Positions 12,215 to 25,264 are shown, numbered from the stretch's first letter. The stretch is DNA of 64,000 bases from Alnus glutinosa (GCF_958979055.1 NC_084888.1:36661804-36725803); one strand, 5' to 3'. Translations and numbers: made by a program. The notes: a model not told the origin generated them from the letters alone.

Positions 12215-12914
12215 CTAGAGCTTAAATTAGAGCTATTGTACCCTGTTTAATACCTTAAGTATCTACTTGGAAGTTGACATTTTGATTCGTCAAACAATAA
12301 TTGTCCTCACTGTGCGAGATTATAGAATTAAAATAGAGGAAATGAGACTCATAAGAGTAATACAAATATACGACGGCACGGAATGAATCAACCCAACCGT
12401 TAAGGAAAAAAAGTTGAGCAAGTCAAGAAACGTTTATTTATATATATGCCTAGTATATGCTTTCTTTGTTGGCGTGAACCAGGAACAGATGACATGGCCA
12501 AGTGCTAAGCTACCAATTATTGTTGAGTCAACCCCCTTCTAGTTACAAATTTATATATAATTAAGAATATTTATACATAAATATGTAGTATAATATTTAT
12601 GTATTTATAATTAGATATTTAAATAAGCTAAAAAAAAAGTTCTTCTATATATGTATATTTTCTGCCTAAAAATTAAGATTGACCCCAATCAAAATTTGAC
12701 TTGACTCTTTATTAATATTTTGGCCCCTCCTTTAAAACAAAAATAAATAAATAAATAAATAAAAAATCAGACATGGCCAACAGTCCCTTCAGCTCCATTG
12801 CCATACCAATTACCAAACTACTAGGAATGTTCTTGGTTCTTTGGGTTCTTTGATCACAAGAATTTTGAATATAGCCTAGTAAAGGATGCTTCTACATCGA
12901 GAGCTGACATTAAC

Positions 12915-13075
12915 CATTGTTAAAGCTTTTTCGTTTTCTCAATTGTTTTCTATTTTCAAAACAAAAACATTAACAAACAACTCAAAGCTGTATTCAACTT
13001 TATATCACATCAGAACATTTTTTTCAAATCAAAAACGAAAAACACCATAAAAAAACACATTAAAAGACAGCCTAA
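12915..13075. mobile_element. Degenerate MITE sharing the TTATATCACATCA motif
   Basis: The stretch contains the A-rich pattern AACATTAACAAACAACTCAAA, then TTTATATCACATCAGAAC, the same order as in the MITE at 4090-4272. Inverted ends are weak, so its limits are approximate. Confidence 0.45.
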
Positions 13076-13341
13076 GAGGCTGCATTTCTGGTGTGAGTTG
13101 CATGTGTAACTCAAGATTGAGAGTTTACCAGCAACCGACTCTCCAAAAAGTAATGGGCGATTCAATGGGAGCTTGAACAACAACTAAATAGGAATCAACA
13201 ATCAAATATTTTCGTTAATGTTACTGACAGCAAGTTGGGCAAGCTGCCAATATGAGGAATTGCAAGTTCGAAATTCACATGAGCTGAATAAGAACATTGG
13301 GGTTAAAGAATGTACAATTGAAAATGAAAGGTAAAGGGTAA

Positions 13342-15559
13342 TCAAGCATCATCTGCATCACTTCCACCAATATGTGCTCCGTGGCTGACCCAGTAATTGC
13401 TTCCATCAGGACCTGACACCTTGAACCTGCTCAAATAACGAACTCTACAACCATTATTTACAAAAACTAAAAAACCTAAAATATTAATATCACAAAACTT
13501 CAAACTGGAATTGGAATTAGAATTTTCTTTCTCCAAAGATCTACTGACCGCTCAAGTACAGATTTTCCTTCTTTGTACTTCTGGGTCTTTTCATGGGCAG
13601 TCTCCTGGGGAAAAAAATCAACATAACTAACAGCTACTATAGAAACATATATACACTGAAAGTTTAAATTGATGCCTCTAAATCTTACATATTTCCACCC
13701 TACTATTGATCCACACCCAACGCAAAAGATGTCAGAAACAGTGTGCAAGCCAGTCATCATTATTCTCTCCTCTTTTTCACCAACAGACACGTTCACCCTG
13801 TTGAAGCAAATCTTATGACTTATTTTTTCAAACAAGCATGTGATGGGATGCCCATAAAATTCACCCTTGACCATGCTAATAGTACACCAGTAAATACTCC
13901 ATCATGTAATCATGTTTACTCAGATGGACAAAAAATGACACATGACACAAAAAGACTGATGCAATAAAATGCATATCTTCAGATATATTTCCAGCCTGAG
14001 TAAGAGATATACAAGTTGCATCTTGTTGTTGTCTGAGAGCATAAAACAGTAACTAGTTTCACTAACACAGCAATTTTCTTGGTTGGTGTTAGTACAGGAT
14101 GGTGGTCCAATCTAAAAGTTAGTTATATGCAGATTATCTGGTGTTATTTTATAATGATGAGGTGCCCAAAATCAAGGAAACTTACACCTTACTGAAGAGA
14201 TAAGCTTTCCCATGCCTGCTGTGGAAAGACTGAATAAAACAAAAAGGGCAAAACATGTAGTCAGAACATTTGTTTCTTATAGAACTCCCAATCAACATTT
14301 GTTGGACGCTGGAAATTAAAATGAAAAGTGTAAGGGAAAAGGAGAAAAAGAAAGAAAGAGCATTCTGTATGCTGAATTATCATTAAAATTCATCTTGAAT
14401 AGCATCATTATTATCCAATGTCTCATCTAAGTATTATAGGTAGCCTAGACTACTATTATCTGTGCTTTCACTTTACTAGTGCTATCTCCTGCTCTATTCT
14501 ATTACTTGTGGAAGTATGGACACATGCATAATAAAACACGGACTTGTGTATCCATCCATAGGCACAAGTATGTGTGCTAACTGCTCCTGAGGGATTTCAT
14601 ACCCGTCTTTTATACTCCTCTGCTTGCAGGCTGCACATAGAACTATAAACTGATTCACAACTTGACCACGCACAACACATAAGAATGCAATAACTTCTCA
14701 TTAACAAATCATACATTCCCGTGTTTTCATACTGCTGGAGGACAAGAATATTACAGCCATCATTTTACCTCATTAAGATACTAAAGAGGAAGATGTGACA
14801 TCCACTTATTAAGCATTAAAATGTATTTTTAGTATTACTTATCAAAAAAAAAAAAAGTATTTTTAGTATTAAAAAAAAATTAACTAAAATACATAATCTG
14901 TCATGAAAAAAGAAAAAAGAAAAGAGAGGGAGATCCTCCAAGCTACCAGATCGCAAATTATTAAATCACAAATTACTCAAGAAGCATTATCAAGCACAAT
15001 AGTATACTAGTATTAAAACGAAATCTGCTATCAAAAGACATAATGCCTAAGTCAAAATCCCCATTTCTGAGGCCAGGAACAAAAAAAAAAAAAAAAAAAC
15101 ACCCAATGCCCAATAGACTCTGATTACGTATCACCCCAAATGAACACAGGTACCATTTGATACCTACCCATGATTACCACGCACCCAAACAGCCCTTCTT
15201 GTCATTGTATAGATCTTACCTAACTTCTCCATCGGACAAAAAGATAATTACCCGATTATAGGGAAATTATTAATACAATTGATTATTTCAAAAACACACC
15301 TCTAAGTAAATAAAAGCACATAATTCATCAAAAAAGCATACAAAAAATATGCAAAAGTGGCATAACTCAAACAATTAACAACACCCAGATGGAAAGTTCC
15401 AAGGAATATCACAAACTTAAGAGAAGTCTAACTGATTCAAAGGAGGTAAGAGATCAAAACAACCTTGGAAACGATGTCCTCACAAAGTGCAAGATGGGTC
15501 CGGCAATGCTTGCAGCTATAGATCTTCCCCTCAAGATTCACCACAAACAACCTCCCCAT
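13342..15559 (-). CDS. Yippee-like zinc-binding protein
   Basis: Small Yippee/Mis18-fold protein that binds one zinc through two CxxC pairs; the cellular role in plants is poorly known. Exons in coding order: 15559-15464, 14229-14188, 13811-13689, 13604-13549, 13426-13342, 402 nt, 133 aa. Exon 1 gives [19 protein letters not shown] (first CxxC, residues 16-19); exon 2 [14 protein letters not shown]; exon 3 [20 protein letters not shown] (second CxxC); exon 4 [19 protein letters not shown]; exon 5 ends in [18 protein letters not shown]. The start ATG at 15559 matches the conserved family N-terminus. The exon 2/3 junction is odd: the acceptor with the best tract (CAACAG, exon from 13797) breaks the frame, and only the weaker CATAAG acceptor at 13812 keeps it, inserting ICFNR where relatives have a single V. 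A TATA-like TATATAA lies upstream near 15840 on this strand. The gene may have a slightly altered loop or be mildly damaged. Confidence 0.85.
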
Positions 15560-18298
15560 GCCTTCCCTCTAAGATTTTTACCGAAATCTATGAAAAATTT
15601 GAAGAGCATATGACAATTCAGAGGAAGGGTCGTTGAGAAATCGACGAAAGACATTAGCTTTGAATAAAAGGTATGCCAAAAATTAAAGAAGATGGAAGCT
15701 TTTGTGCGTGAAGAAACGGGAAACAACGTGAAGGAAAGAACTAGATGCTGGAAAAAGGATTTGCTGAATATTACCTCCGGTCTGGTATTGGTCTGAAGTT
15801 GCAAGAAATGTGGACCGAAAACCCTTCACATTTCATCGGTTATATATGACTTTTTCTGTAAAAGTGGAACCTGACAATACGTGTATACTACGGTTTTTCA
15901 GTTTACTTTTTCACTTTCTGTATTTTTATTTTACATAAATATTTCTTTTAACAATTAAAAAAGTTGGCGAGACATTCCATTAATATTGGGACAAGATAAT
16001 TATTAAATAAAAATATAATTTATAGTATTATTTTTTTAAAAATAATCATATTCAATGATTTTGTTTGATAATTTTTTTAAAATAAATAAATATATAAACA
16101 AACAACTTAAAATATAATTTATACAAAATTATTTTCACATTTATATCAAATTAAAACAACTAAAAGAAATATCTTAATCAACTAGTTTGGTCATATTCAC
16201 GTACGTTGGTATGTATTATGTACCGTGTACGTGTCAATTACTTCTTCTTTTTTTCCTTTCTTTAAGAACTTATAAAATGATCTCAAATTATGGATTATGG
16301 ATATAAATAATTTTGGAGATCCTTAATATTATTTTATTGCAATGATGTATAAGTTAAATGACCCTTCAAGGTACAATTGTTTTTTTTTCTTTTTCCTTTT
16401 TTTTTAAAAAAAAAAAAAAAAAGAAGAAGAAAGAGAAAATCTTCGATATAAATTCTGTAGAAAGAAGAAGACTGACAACTCATAACACGGTTTCAAATAG
16501 GGATTTGTCATAAAAAGCTCATTACTTGCTGTGTGATTTGTCATATCTCTCCTTTTCCAATCCGAGATATTTGTAATAAAAGTTCATTATTTCTTGAGTG
16601 TGATTTATCAATTTTTTTTTTCTTTTTGTCAGAACTTTATGAAAATTATATAATTAGAAGATAAAGTCGAAAGGAGAAAAAATGACTTATAAATAAACAA
16701 TAAATATAGCCCTCTGGATAAGCAATGGACAAAAATTTTCTCAAATTTTATAAATTTGTCAAGTGTCCTTCCACGCGAGAAATGCATTTTTTTTTTAATA
16801 TTTTTATTAAAAAATAGACAAAAAAATTATTCTAACCCAGTCTTTAAAACTACCATATATTCTTTAAAACGTGAGAAACACATGGTTTTTTTTTAATAAC
16901 ATTAATAAGAAATCACGTGATTCTTACATGCTCAAGGGACACATGACAATTTTAGAAACTGAGTTAGAGAAAATTCCTCCAACCTAACTTTGAGAAAAAA
17001 AAAAAAAAAATCCAAAAAAAAAATGTTTTTCACATGAATAAAGACACATCAATTTTATAAAATGGGTCTCTAATTCAGTTTGGAAAAATTTCATCTAACC
17101 TAATTTAAAGGAATTTCTTTTTTAAAAAAAAAAAAATTGCTTCTCACATAAAAAACAACACATAACAATTTTATAAAATTGGTTAGAAAAAATTTATCAA
17201 ACTCAGTTAAGAAGAATTTCCAATTTCCTCCTACCCATTGCCCAAAAGGAATTTGGCCTCTGATATAATGAATGGTGAAATTTAAGAGTGTTCAGGACTT
17301 AAAAGTATTGAATTCTCCAGTTCTTGACTTAAAACGAAAAAATAAAAAATAAAAAAATTCTAAGCCCAATAGAAAAGTAGTTGGGACTTGGCAAAAAAAC
17401 AATTGAGCAGAGTTGCTGCATCTACATGTTACCCAACTTGCTCCACCCACCAATTATTTTAAGTGTCAAATGGTCACATAAATAATTGTTGAAAAATGTT
17501 TGAGATATTATGGTTTTTATTATAATTTTTGGATAAATTTATATGACTATTTACATAAGTACTATTTCACGTCAGTTTATAAGAGATTTACAACAGTAAA
17601 AGATAAAGCGCCGTTAAAATTATTCATAATCGTTTTGAAGTGTACGTAATTCTCTCTATACTAAAAGTTAAAACCGAATTACTTCTCCAGATTTACCAAA
17701 AGGAAAAATCATATTTTTCACTTTTGTTAATATCAGTTCATTTTCTTTATTATTTTTATGCATTAAGAGCTAATTAGCAGTACACATCCGAAAAATAAGA
17801 TAATAATAAATAAATAAATAAATAAAACTCTTCTAAAATTAAAATACTATCAAAATTTAAAAAATTGAAATGAGAAAGGTGAGTGGTGTCATCAATGACA
17901 TCAGCCTTTGGTGGGGGAATCTTGGGTTCCATTATTAGTTTACTCCGCAACCTTGGAGCTCATAGCTCACAAATTACAATTTATTTACAAATATAATAAG
18001 AAGGTTTTGGATAATGGGCCTGCCACTCGTACATAACGCATAGAAAATTGTTAATGGGCCGACCTTTTGCCAATTTTTTTTTTTCTTCATTTTGGACTGA
18101 CATTCTCTCACTCACCGGCTCACCGCTAACAGAGCACTCACTTTCAAACAATAAATAAATTCATATATTTTTTTTTATATATAATGATTCAATACTCTTT
18201 CACGTGTAAACAAAATATTTTTAATTGAAATAAGAATTAAAGGATAGAAACAAAGTTAAAACTTAAAATATTTGCTTTGATATTAGCTTAAGTCATTA
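15560..18298. other. AT-rich intergenic DNA
   Basis: I see no coding exon. After the 5' UTR and promoter of the Yippee gene (to about 16 kb) the stretch is dominated by A/T runs, with several short TTTTATAAA-like segments around 16.7-17.2 kb repeated in diverged form (CACATGAATAAAGACACAT and AAAAAACAACACATAACA), suggesting an old internally repetitive insertion. Confidence 0.5.
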
Positions 18299-18794
18299 TG
18301 GTGCGTTTGGGTATCGAATATTTCGTATATGAATAATATTTTGAATCTGATCACGGATTTCAAGGCAATGAAAATGTGTTTGGATGTTGAATATAATTTT
18401 AGATTCTTTTGAATATGTGTTTGGGTGTTGAATTTGAAAGATTGGAAAAAAGTGTTTTATAATAGTATAAAGTGATTGGAAATGATTGGATTGTATGAAA
18501 AGTTGTGTATAATGATTGGTATAGTAAAAAATAATAATAAAAAATATATGATGGGTTTTAAAAAAGTGTTTTATAATAGTATAAAATGATTGAAAATGAT
18601 TGGATTGTATGAAAAGTTGTGTATAATGATTGGTATGGTAAAGAATAATAATAATAAATATATGATGGGTTTATTCAAACTATTCAAACTTTATTCAAGT
18701 GACCTATGGGTTTTATTCAACTTGGATCCGGATATGAGTTTTTGAATAAAAACCCAGTTCAAATATTGAATAATATTACGAACCAAACGCACCA
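18299..18794. mobile_element. Nonautonomous TIR element with TA duplication and an internal tandem repeat
   Basis: The element starts TGGTGCGTTTGGGTA and ends ACCAAACGCACCA, with TA on both sides (18297-18298, 18795-18796). No coding potential. Its middle contains two copies of a unit of about 114 bp (18451-18564 and 18565-18674) that begin AGTGTTTTATAATAGTATAA and differ at only a few positions. Confidence 0.8.
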
Positions 18795-19139
18795 TAAAGT
18801 TCCTATTTCTTATGAGTTTAAATTTTTGAAATAAATAGTGAATTATCGATTTGGCCTAGATTTATTGATTTAAGCTTTTAATTAAGGTTGTGTTCTAACA
18901 TTTCATGTCCAAATGTATTTTCCAACTAACCTCAAGAATTAGGAGATGGTTTGCAGTAATATTCCATCTATTTTGTGTTGCTATGATCAAGTCTGCTAAG
19001 CTTTTGGCTCACTTCACTGGCTTGCTACGTTTAGAGTTGTAATTTCTAAAGTTTTGTCTAGTTTGCTTGGTTTTGTGTCTTATTACACATTATTAATGCA
19101 AATATGAAATGCAATGGAGTAACAAGATCGGGATCCTTA

Positions 19140-20251
19140 GAGCATCTCTAGTGAGCTCTCTAAATTTTCTTCAAATTTTAGCTAAACAATCTATTTTTAT
19201 TTTTTATTTTTTATTTTTATACCAAACTCTCCTAATATTTCTCTACTTCAACTAAATATTAATTTTTTATTAGTTTTAAGCAACCACTCCTAACAAATGA
19301 GGAGAGAGAAAAAGTGAAAAGTGAAGTAAAAAAAAAAGAGAAATGATAAAATATTCAATAGCTTCTGAAATAAATTTGGAGTGAAATTCTGATAAGAGCC
19401 AAAATAGAAAAATTATAGAGAGTTTGTTGAAATAGATTTTTTTGAGTTTTTCACCAAATTTTGGTGAAAATTTTGAATGAAGGGATAATTGCACAATTGG
19501 TCCTTGTAGTATGTCATAATTATTTTTCACTCCCTATGGTTTAAAAAGTTCATGGAAGGTCCTTGTGGTAAGCAATAATTACAAATCGATCCCTGGAGTC
19601 AAATTTCGTTAAAAAATTTGACAGATTCTATTAAATGTCACGTCAATGCCACGTCAAACCAATAAGATAGCGACACGTGTTCATCTAAATAAAAAAATAT
19701 AAACTTATTAAAAAATAAATAAATAAACTTAAAAAAAAAAAAAAAAAAAACAAAACAAAAATGGGGAGGGGTGGCCAGGGGTGGTACATAGCCATCCCGA
19801 ATGGCCTAGGCCACCCCTGGACCTACTAGGGGTGGCCCGATGGCCACCCCCGACCACCTCTGGGGTGGCCGCAGCACACCCATGAGTTGGGAGTGGCCCA
19901 GCCACCCCTTTGCCCTTCCCTTTTTTTTTTCTTTTTTTTTTCTTTTTCTTTTTTGTTTTGTTTTTATTTTTTAAAAAAATAAGTTTATTTATTTATTTTT
20001 TAATAAATTTATATTTTTTTATTAAGATGGACACATGTCGCCATCTTATTGGTTTGACGTGGCGCTCAATAGAATCTGTCAAAAATTTTAACGGAATTTG
20101 ACTTCAGGAATCGATTTGTAATTATAGTTTATCACAAGGACCTCTCATGAACTTTTTAAACCATAGGGAATGATTTGTAATTATGGCATACCACATGGAC
20201 CAACGGTGCAATTATTCCAATTTCAAAATCGAGAGTTCACTAGAGATGCTC
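19140..20251. mobile_element. Outer MITE with TTA duplication, interrupted by a foldback
   Basis: It begins GAGCATCTCTAGTGAGCTC and ends GAGTTCACTAGAGATGCTC, a near-perfect terminal inverted repeat, with TTA on each side (19137-19139, 20252-20254). A 3-bp TTA duplication suggests the PIF/Harbinger group. The bases from 19482 to 20218 are a second, later element inside it. Confidence 0.8.
19482..20218. mobile_element. Foldback element with GGGTGGCC core, nested
   Basis: Long inverted arms of about 250 bp: left GGGATAATTGCACAATTGG, right CCAACGGTGCAATTATTCC. The arms share inner blocks such as CACGTCAAACCAATAAGAT and AAAAAGTTCATG. The centre (19760-19915) is GC-rich and made of GGGGTGGCC and GGCCACCCC units. 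The flanks AATTTTGAA and AATTTCAAA may be a decayed 9-bp target duplication (7 of 9). No open frame of note. Confidence 0.8.
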
Positions 20252-20692
20252 TTACAATTATTCTTGCTCCTTCAATCAGAGGACAAGTAATTGTGAGAGA
20301 ATTTTGATTGTAGACCTTTGCCCCAACAGGAGTCCACCTACTCGAATAGGTGTTTGAACAACTTAAACATATGTTCAGATAGTCTAAACAACTATTCAGG
20401 CAGCAGGTGATTTCCATAGAGAAAGTCTCACAATTTCATACAATTTTCTACACTTTAATTGCTTAAAAGGGATTGTAGGGATCTAAATATGGATATAGAG
20501 TACGAAGCATAGGGCAAAAGAGGGTGAATGCCCATTGCCCAGTATCTTACAAGTTACAAGAACATACTAATTAAGTAATATGTAACAGATCCAAATGGGT
20601 ATCCAAGAGAAATACAAGCTAGAGATGAGGAATTAACTTGGGAGATCGAGAGAGAAGATTGCAGGGATGGTTTGTAAAGTAGTGGAGGGTCG

Positions 20693-22522
20693 TCACTTGT
20701 TAAAGGTAGCCAGAAAACTGATTGGGCCTTTTCCAGTGACAGCTGCTTGGATTGCAAAGATGAGGAAAGCGAGCATAGCTAGGCGGGCATGCTTGATCTC
20801 CGCCAGCTGAAGCCTGGCCTTCTCATCCGGGTCGGTTGCCAAGCCGAGGGGATCGAAGAAGTTGCCACCAGGGTACAGCCTTTTCTCTGGGTCCAGTTCT
20901 GCATTCCTTTGGATTTCAATGTAGCCGATCACTATCACCTCAATCCATATCAACGTCGTCAAGGAGAATGGAAGCGGGAGGCCTAGGTACGATGATCCTT
21001 CCACCAGCTCTACCTGATCAAATTACCCCATCACCATGATCGACTTAACTTGTTTTTTACCATGCATGGCCCAGCCCACCCATGAAGTGTGAAGAAAAAA
21101 AACATTATGTTTTTAATTTCATCATCGTTGACGTTATTGTCATCGTCCTCAATATCGTTGTTATCATCAACGACAACCATGAGTTTTGGGTGGATGTGCA
21201 ATGGGACGCGATGAACAAAAAGCTATGCCAGATATTTCAAGGGACCATATTTCATTAGGTGACAGAAACAAAGTTTTCAACGTCATAAAATCAACCTCCA
21301 CGGGAGGAAATTAGGGAATTCTTTATCCATCTGTATGAAATCCTAATTGCATTTATGGATCTCAAATTACTAACAAAAAATGTAGTTAAATTGCATTTAT
21401 GGATCTCAACCACAATATAGTAAAATTGTTGTCACTTGGAAGTAAGACTAGTTAAAAACAACCAAATCTAAACCATAAAAGGCCTAGGCAACAAACCCCA
21501 CTTCTCTAACAATGCTAAGTTGCTTACTACTCAATGCAAACTATTTGCCCAAAACCTAAATCAACCTTTGCCAAGTTGTATTAATCACTATACCCTAGTT
21601 AAAAATTAACTAATTATTTAACTTTTTGTTGGAAGAAGTGACTCATATTCTTTTAAGCATATAATAACCGGTTAACAAAGCATTTAGTAACCGGTTAACA
21701 AAGCATTTTGTCTATACAATAAGATTTTGTTATAAATATGTTACGCTATAATCTTAAATCATTATCGAATATAGCCGGACTTCTATGAACGTAAAGAATA
21801 TTGTTGAATTACGTAAATCTGTATCTGATTTTACTTTTTTTTTTTCATTCATATTATTCATCAATAACACCACCTTCTAATTAAAAAGAAAATGTGTATG
21901 TAGGAGATCTTTTTTCTTTGGTAAGATGCCAGTGAGAAACTGTTTAACCAATAAATTCAGGCACTTAATTTCAAGAGCAATGTTAATTAATATTGTCGTT
22001 ATATATACCTACCTTTCCAGCGTCCTGCCATGCAACACCGGTGAGTGCCTCGACAGCAACTGCGCCAAGTGTGCCCAGCATCGCCCACCGCCCATGAATC
22101 AGCTCGCACTCCCTAAACCTCTGCAACCCAAACACCTCCGTGTAAGGCTGAAACGGCGTCGGCTTCACCTCCGAGCTCTCGAACCTGATCCCGATCACGT
22201 CACCAGCATCGTTCTTCGCCAGGTTCTGGTCCAGCGAGTCGAGATCGAACTGCAAGTACTCCGCAGGCTTCCCGAACCCGAACGGGTCGAACCCACGGTC
22301 CCCCACCATGGTCCCGTCGAGCCACTCCGGCGGCTGAGCGCCCGGTAACCACACTAGGCGGCCCGAGTCGGGAAATTTTGGCGCAGCTTTTTTCGGAGGT
22401 GGTGGTTTCTTTTTAGTGCCGAATCCGAACAGGGCTTGGAACCTTCCGGAGCTTGGTTTGGGGTTAAGGATTCGGGTCCCGAAGAAGTACGACGTGGCAG
22501 CAGATGTGGTGGTGGTGGCCAT
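20693..22522 (-). CDS. LHCB4.3: Chlorophyll a/b-binding protein CP29, LHCB4.3 type
   Basis: CP29 is a monomeric minor antenna of photosystem II in the thylakoid membrane, linking LHCII trimers to the core. Two exons: 22522-22013 (170 codons) and 21013-20693, giving 276 aa, with a 999-bp intron. The start gives a Ser/Thr/Ala-rich transit peptide ([18 protein letters not shown]). Helix and pigment motifs: [39 protein letters not shown] (first chlorophyll-binding helix, ExxHxR), [18 protein letters not shown] (middle helix) and [17 protein letters not shown] (third helix, ExxHxR). It ends FLATFNK, lacking the longer C-terminal tail of LHCB4.1/4.2; together with the [20 protein letters not shown] region this places it in the LHCB4.3 (also called LHCB8) subgroup. 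All chlorophyll-ligand helices are intact. Confidence 0.96.
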
Positions 22523-22584
22523 TTTGGTGGTGCAGTGGGGCGTGAGTCGCGTGACCGACTGTGAGAGTGTAGGTACAAATTTAA

Positions 22585-22680
22585 GGAATATATATAGAGT
22601 GTGGTGAAGTAGGATGGTGATGGGTGCGGGTGTATGAGGCTATCCTGGCTACGAGCCTTATCTATCTTTTTGCCTTATCT
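22585..22680 (-). promoter_or_regulatory. LHCB4.3 promoter: TATA box and two I-box motifs
   Basis: On the minus strand a CTATATATATT TATA element lies about 65-80 bp upstream of the ATG. Two AGATAAGG motifs follow at 22656-22663 and 22673-22680. I-boxes (GATAAGG) are known light-response elements of photosynthesis genes; their use here is inferred from position. Confidence 0.55.
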
Positions 22681-22699
22681 GCTGGCCAGTTGTAACTTG

Positions 22700-24239
22700 T
22701 ACGAGCGAGTCTGTGTGGTTGATGACCGCTTTACTTTTTCACTTTGGGAGAAAAACTTGGAGAGGTTTTTTTAATTATTTTTTTTTATTAAATTACTTCT
22801 TAAGGTTTAAAAATATTAATTAAATGATTCTTCTTAAGTATATATGCTTTGTTATAAAATCGTTTATTCCCTACACTTGCCATTAAGGTTTTTCACTCTC
22901 TCTCTTCATCAGGGCCATCACCACACATAAGTGCTATGGCTTAATTGGGTGAATCATCCCAACCAATTGCACCCATTGGCAGCTTGCATGGGTCGGTCAC
23001 AACCGTCAACCAACACCTGCCACTAGCAAGAGAAGGGAGTAGTAGGGCAACCCCACCCCCCCTCCTCTTCTCTATTGGAGGGTGGGGTGACTCACACATC
23101 CAAGGAGGTTATGGATGGATCCGACCATGCTCATTGGAGAAGGGCATGAGTCACGACTTACCAACGCTCATTCACCAAAGAGAGTATGGGTGAATGATTT
23201 ATTTTTCGAATGAACTCAAATTTGTTTACAAGTTACTTTATTAAAGTTCATATTTTCATTATTTATATTTTTTAATAAACCCTTGCTAGTCATTAATTAC
23301 TTTATTATTGTTAAGATTTTATCATTCGATTAAATTAGATAAATTAATTTATATTTATAAACTTATAAAACTAAATTCACCAACCTTGTATTTGTAATAA
23401 ATCACATATTGTTTTTTTTTTTTTATCATAAAATATACTATTTATACGTATGTTTTAGATATATATATATATATATATATATTAAGATTTACAATCCTAA
23501 GAATTCAAGCTATATTCATTTAGGAAGAGAATTTTCTTTTTTCGTTTTAATATTTAAAATGTTTTTGCTACAAAGTTAAAAATAATACTATAAAAAATAA
23601 AAAAAAAAAAATAAAAAAAAAAAAAGTTATAAAAGTTTATACGAATCAAGCTAAATTTATACAGTTTATTTATTTATGTTCAAGCTTGATTTGTTTAATA
23701 ATCGAACACAATTCGACTCGAATATATAGGAGCCGAGTTTGAATTGTTTATGAACAACTAGATTCATTTCTAATTGGGCCTTATTTAGGGACTATTATAT
23801 TTCATGCTCTCTCTTAAGATGAGTGGAAAATGGGCTAACAAGGGTTCCTAAACGGCAGTCTTTTTCTACTCTATAGGGAATTAGGGATAAGTTTAAAGTC
23901 GATGAAATGTCCAAATCATTCTTGGTTATTTTCATAATATCTGTTTTCATATAATATATATATTTTCCCTGTGGAAAGGGATGGTACAGAAGAAATGAAC
24001 ATTTATATTGGTTTGAGAATATAATATGTCCATAACTTTACATAGTTGGGGAAATAAAAAAACGGTGTGTCGTCTTCCAATAGCGCCAAATGCAAATGGG
24101 TGACCGTCAAATCATCGGCAGGTAACACGATCATGACCCAAGAGACAAGAACAAAAGAGAAAAAAACACTGGAGTCAACCTCAGATGCCCCTAAACAATA
24201 CCACGTGTCGCTTTGAACACCTTCCACAAATATCTCCTT
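22700..24239. other. Intergenic DNA between LHCB4.3 and the HMGB gene
   Basis: It holds no recognised gene. There is a (TA)n microsatellite near 23460-23482 and A-rich runs at 23595-23625. An open frame at 22945-23193 has low-complexity, non-conserved sequence. The two genes are divergent, so both promoters lie here; a G-box-like CCACGTGTC stands at 24201-24209, about 40 bp before the likely HMGB transcript start. Confidence 0.5.
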
Positions 24240-24678
24240 GGCATCTTTTACTGTCTCTCTGCTTTACTTTGTCCTGGATTGCTAATTTCCTCTCTGTAGC
24301 GTTTCCCTTCTCTTCCATCGAAGAGGTACGTTCTGCTTCTGCTAATTACTTAATTAAGTTTTAATTGTAGATTATGGGATATGATCCTCAAGATTATTGG
24401 TAGTTTATGTTATATGATTTATAAAATATTTCTTTAACTCTGTTTTCTCTTTGTGGGTATTCTAATATCAGTTATTTTACTTGTGATTTATTAAGCTATT
24501 ATGCTCAACATAATTGCGTTTATAAAAACAAATATAAGTTCTTTGTGGATTAAAAAAATTAAAGAAAAAATGAATTGGCTTGCTGACATGTCCTTAGACG
24601 ATCAGTTCTGTTTTGAAAAAGGCAAAAATTAGTGTAGTTTTGTGGCTATGCATCTTTTGCACAGGAAAGCTTCTTAGA

Positions 24679-25186
24679 TGTTGAAGCAATTTTCGGACGG
24701 TCGGATTGGCGACAGGCTCCCGTAAAATAGAGAGGAAAGGTCACGGGAAACCGCCTGTCCCGAGGACCGGGAGCCTCCGATGCCTAAGTCAGTGATGGCT
24801 CTATGAGAGATGGAAACGGAATTGAGAGTGAAAATAACCAGAAGACTATAACTTACAACCAAATAAGTTTTGACACTGAATTTGCCAACACTAAAAGCCT
24901 AACAGAGAGTGTGTTAGTAGAGGAAAGATAAGTCTACCTGGTGGGAAGGCCTCCCCTTTTTATAGATCACTATTCCGGCCTTGGTGAGACCAGTCTTGGA
25001 ATTGGGAGATGGACCATTTCCCGGTCCATCGGGGCTGAGCCGGTTTGGGTGGTCTTGGGCTGCTCCTAGGACCCAATGTCATATTGGCTTGTTTATGGGA
25101 TTGTTCTAGGTACTAGGCCTAATGGGCCAGGCAGTAAATGGGGCCTAAGGGCCCCTAGTTAAACCCTTAGAAAAAGTGCTTCAACA
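24679..25186 (-). mobile_element. Solo LTR in the 5'-UTR intron of the HMGB gene
   Basis: The 508-bp segment starts TGTTGAAGCA and ends TGCTTCAACA, the inverted termini of an LTR. On the minus strand it carries CTATAAAAAGGGGAGGCC, a retroelement TATA region, so the LTR points against the gene. No internal retrotransposon region is present. The flanking 5-mers TTAGA and TTAAT match only partly, so the insertion is probably old. Confidence 0.7.
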
Positions 25187-25264
25187 TTAATTCCTTATGT
25201 CATAATAACTATTCTGAGAATTTTATTTTATTTTTATTTTTTTATTAAAAAAAAAAAAAAAGAG

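Noticed and set aside
21926..22348. 140-codon + strand frame
   Set aside because: It is antisense to exon 1 of LHCB4.3, whose codon bias keeps the opposite frame open.
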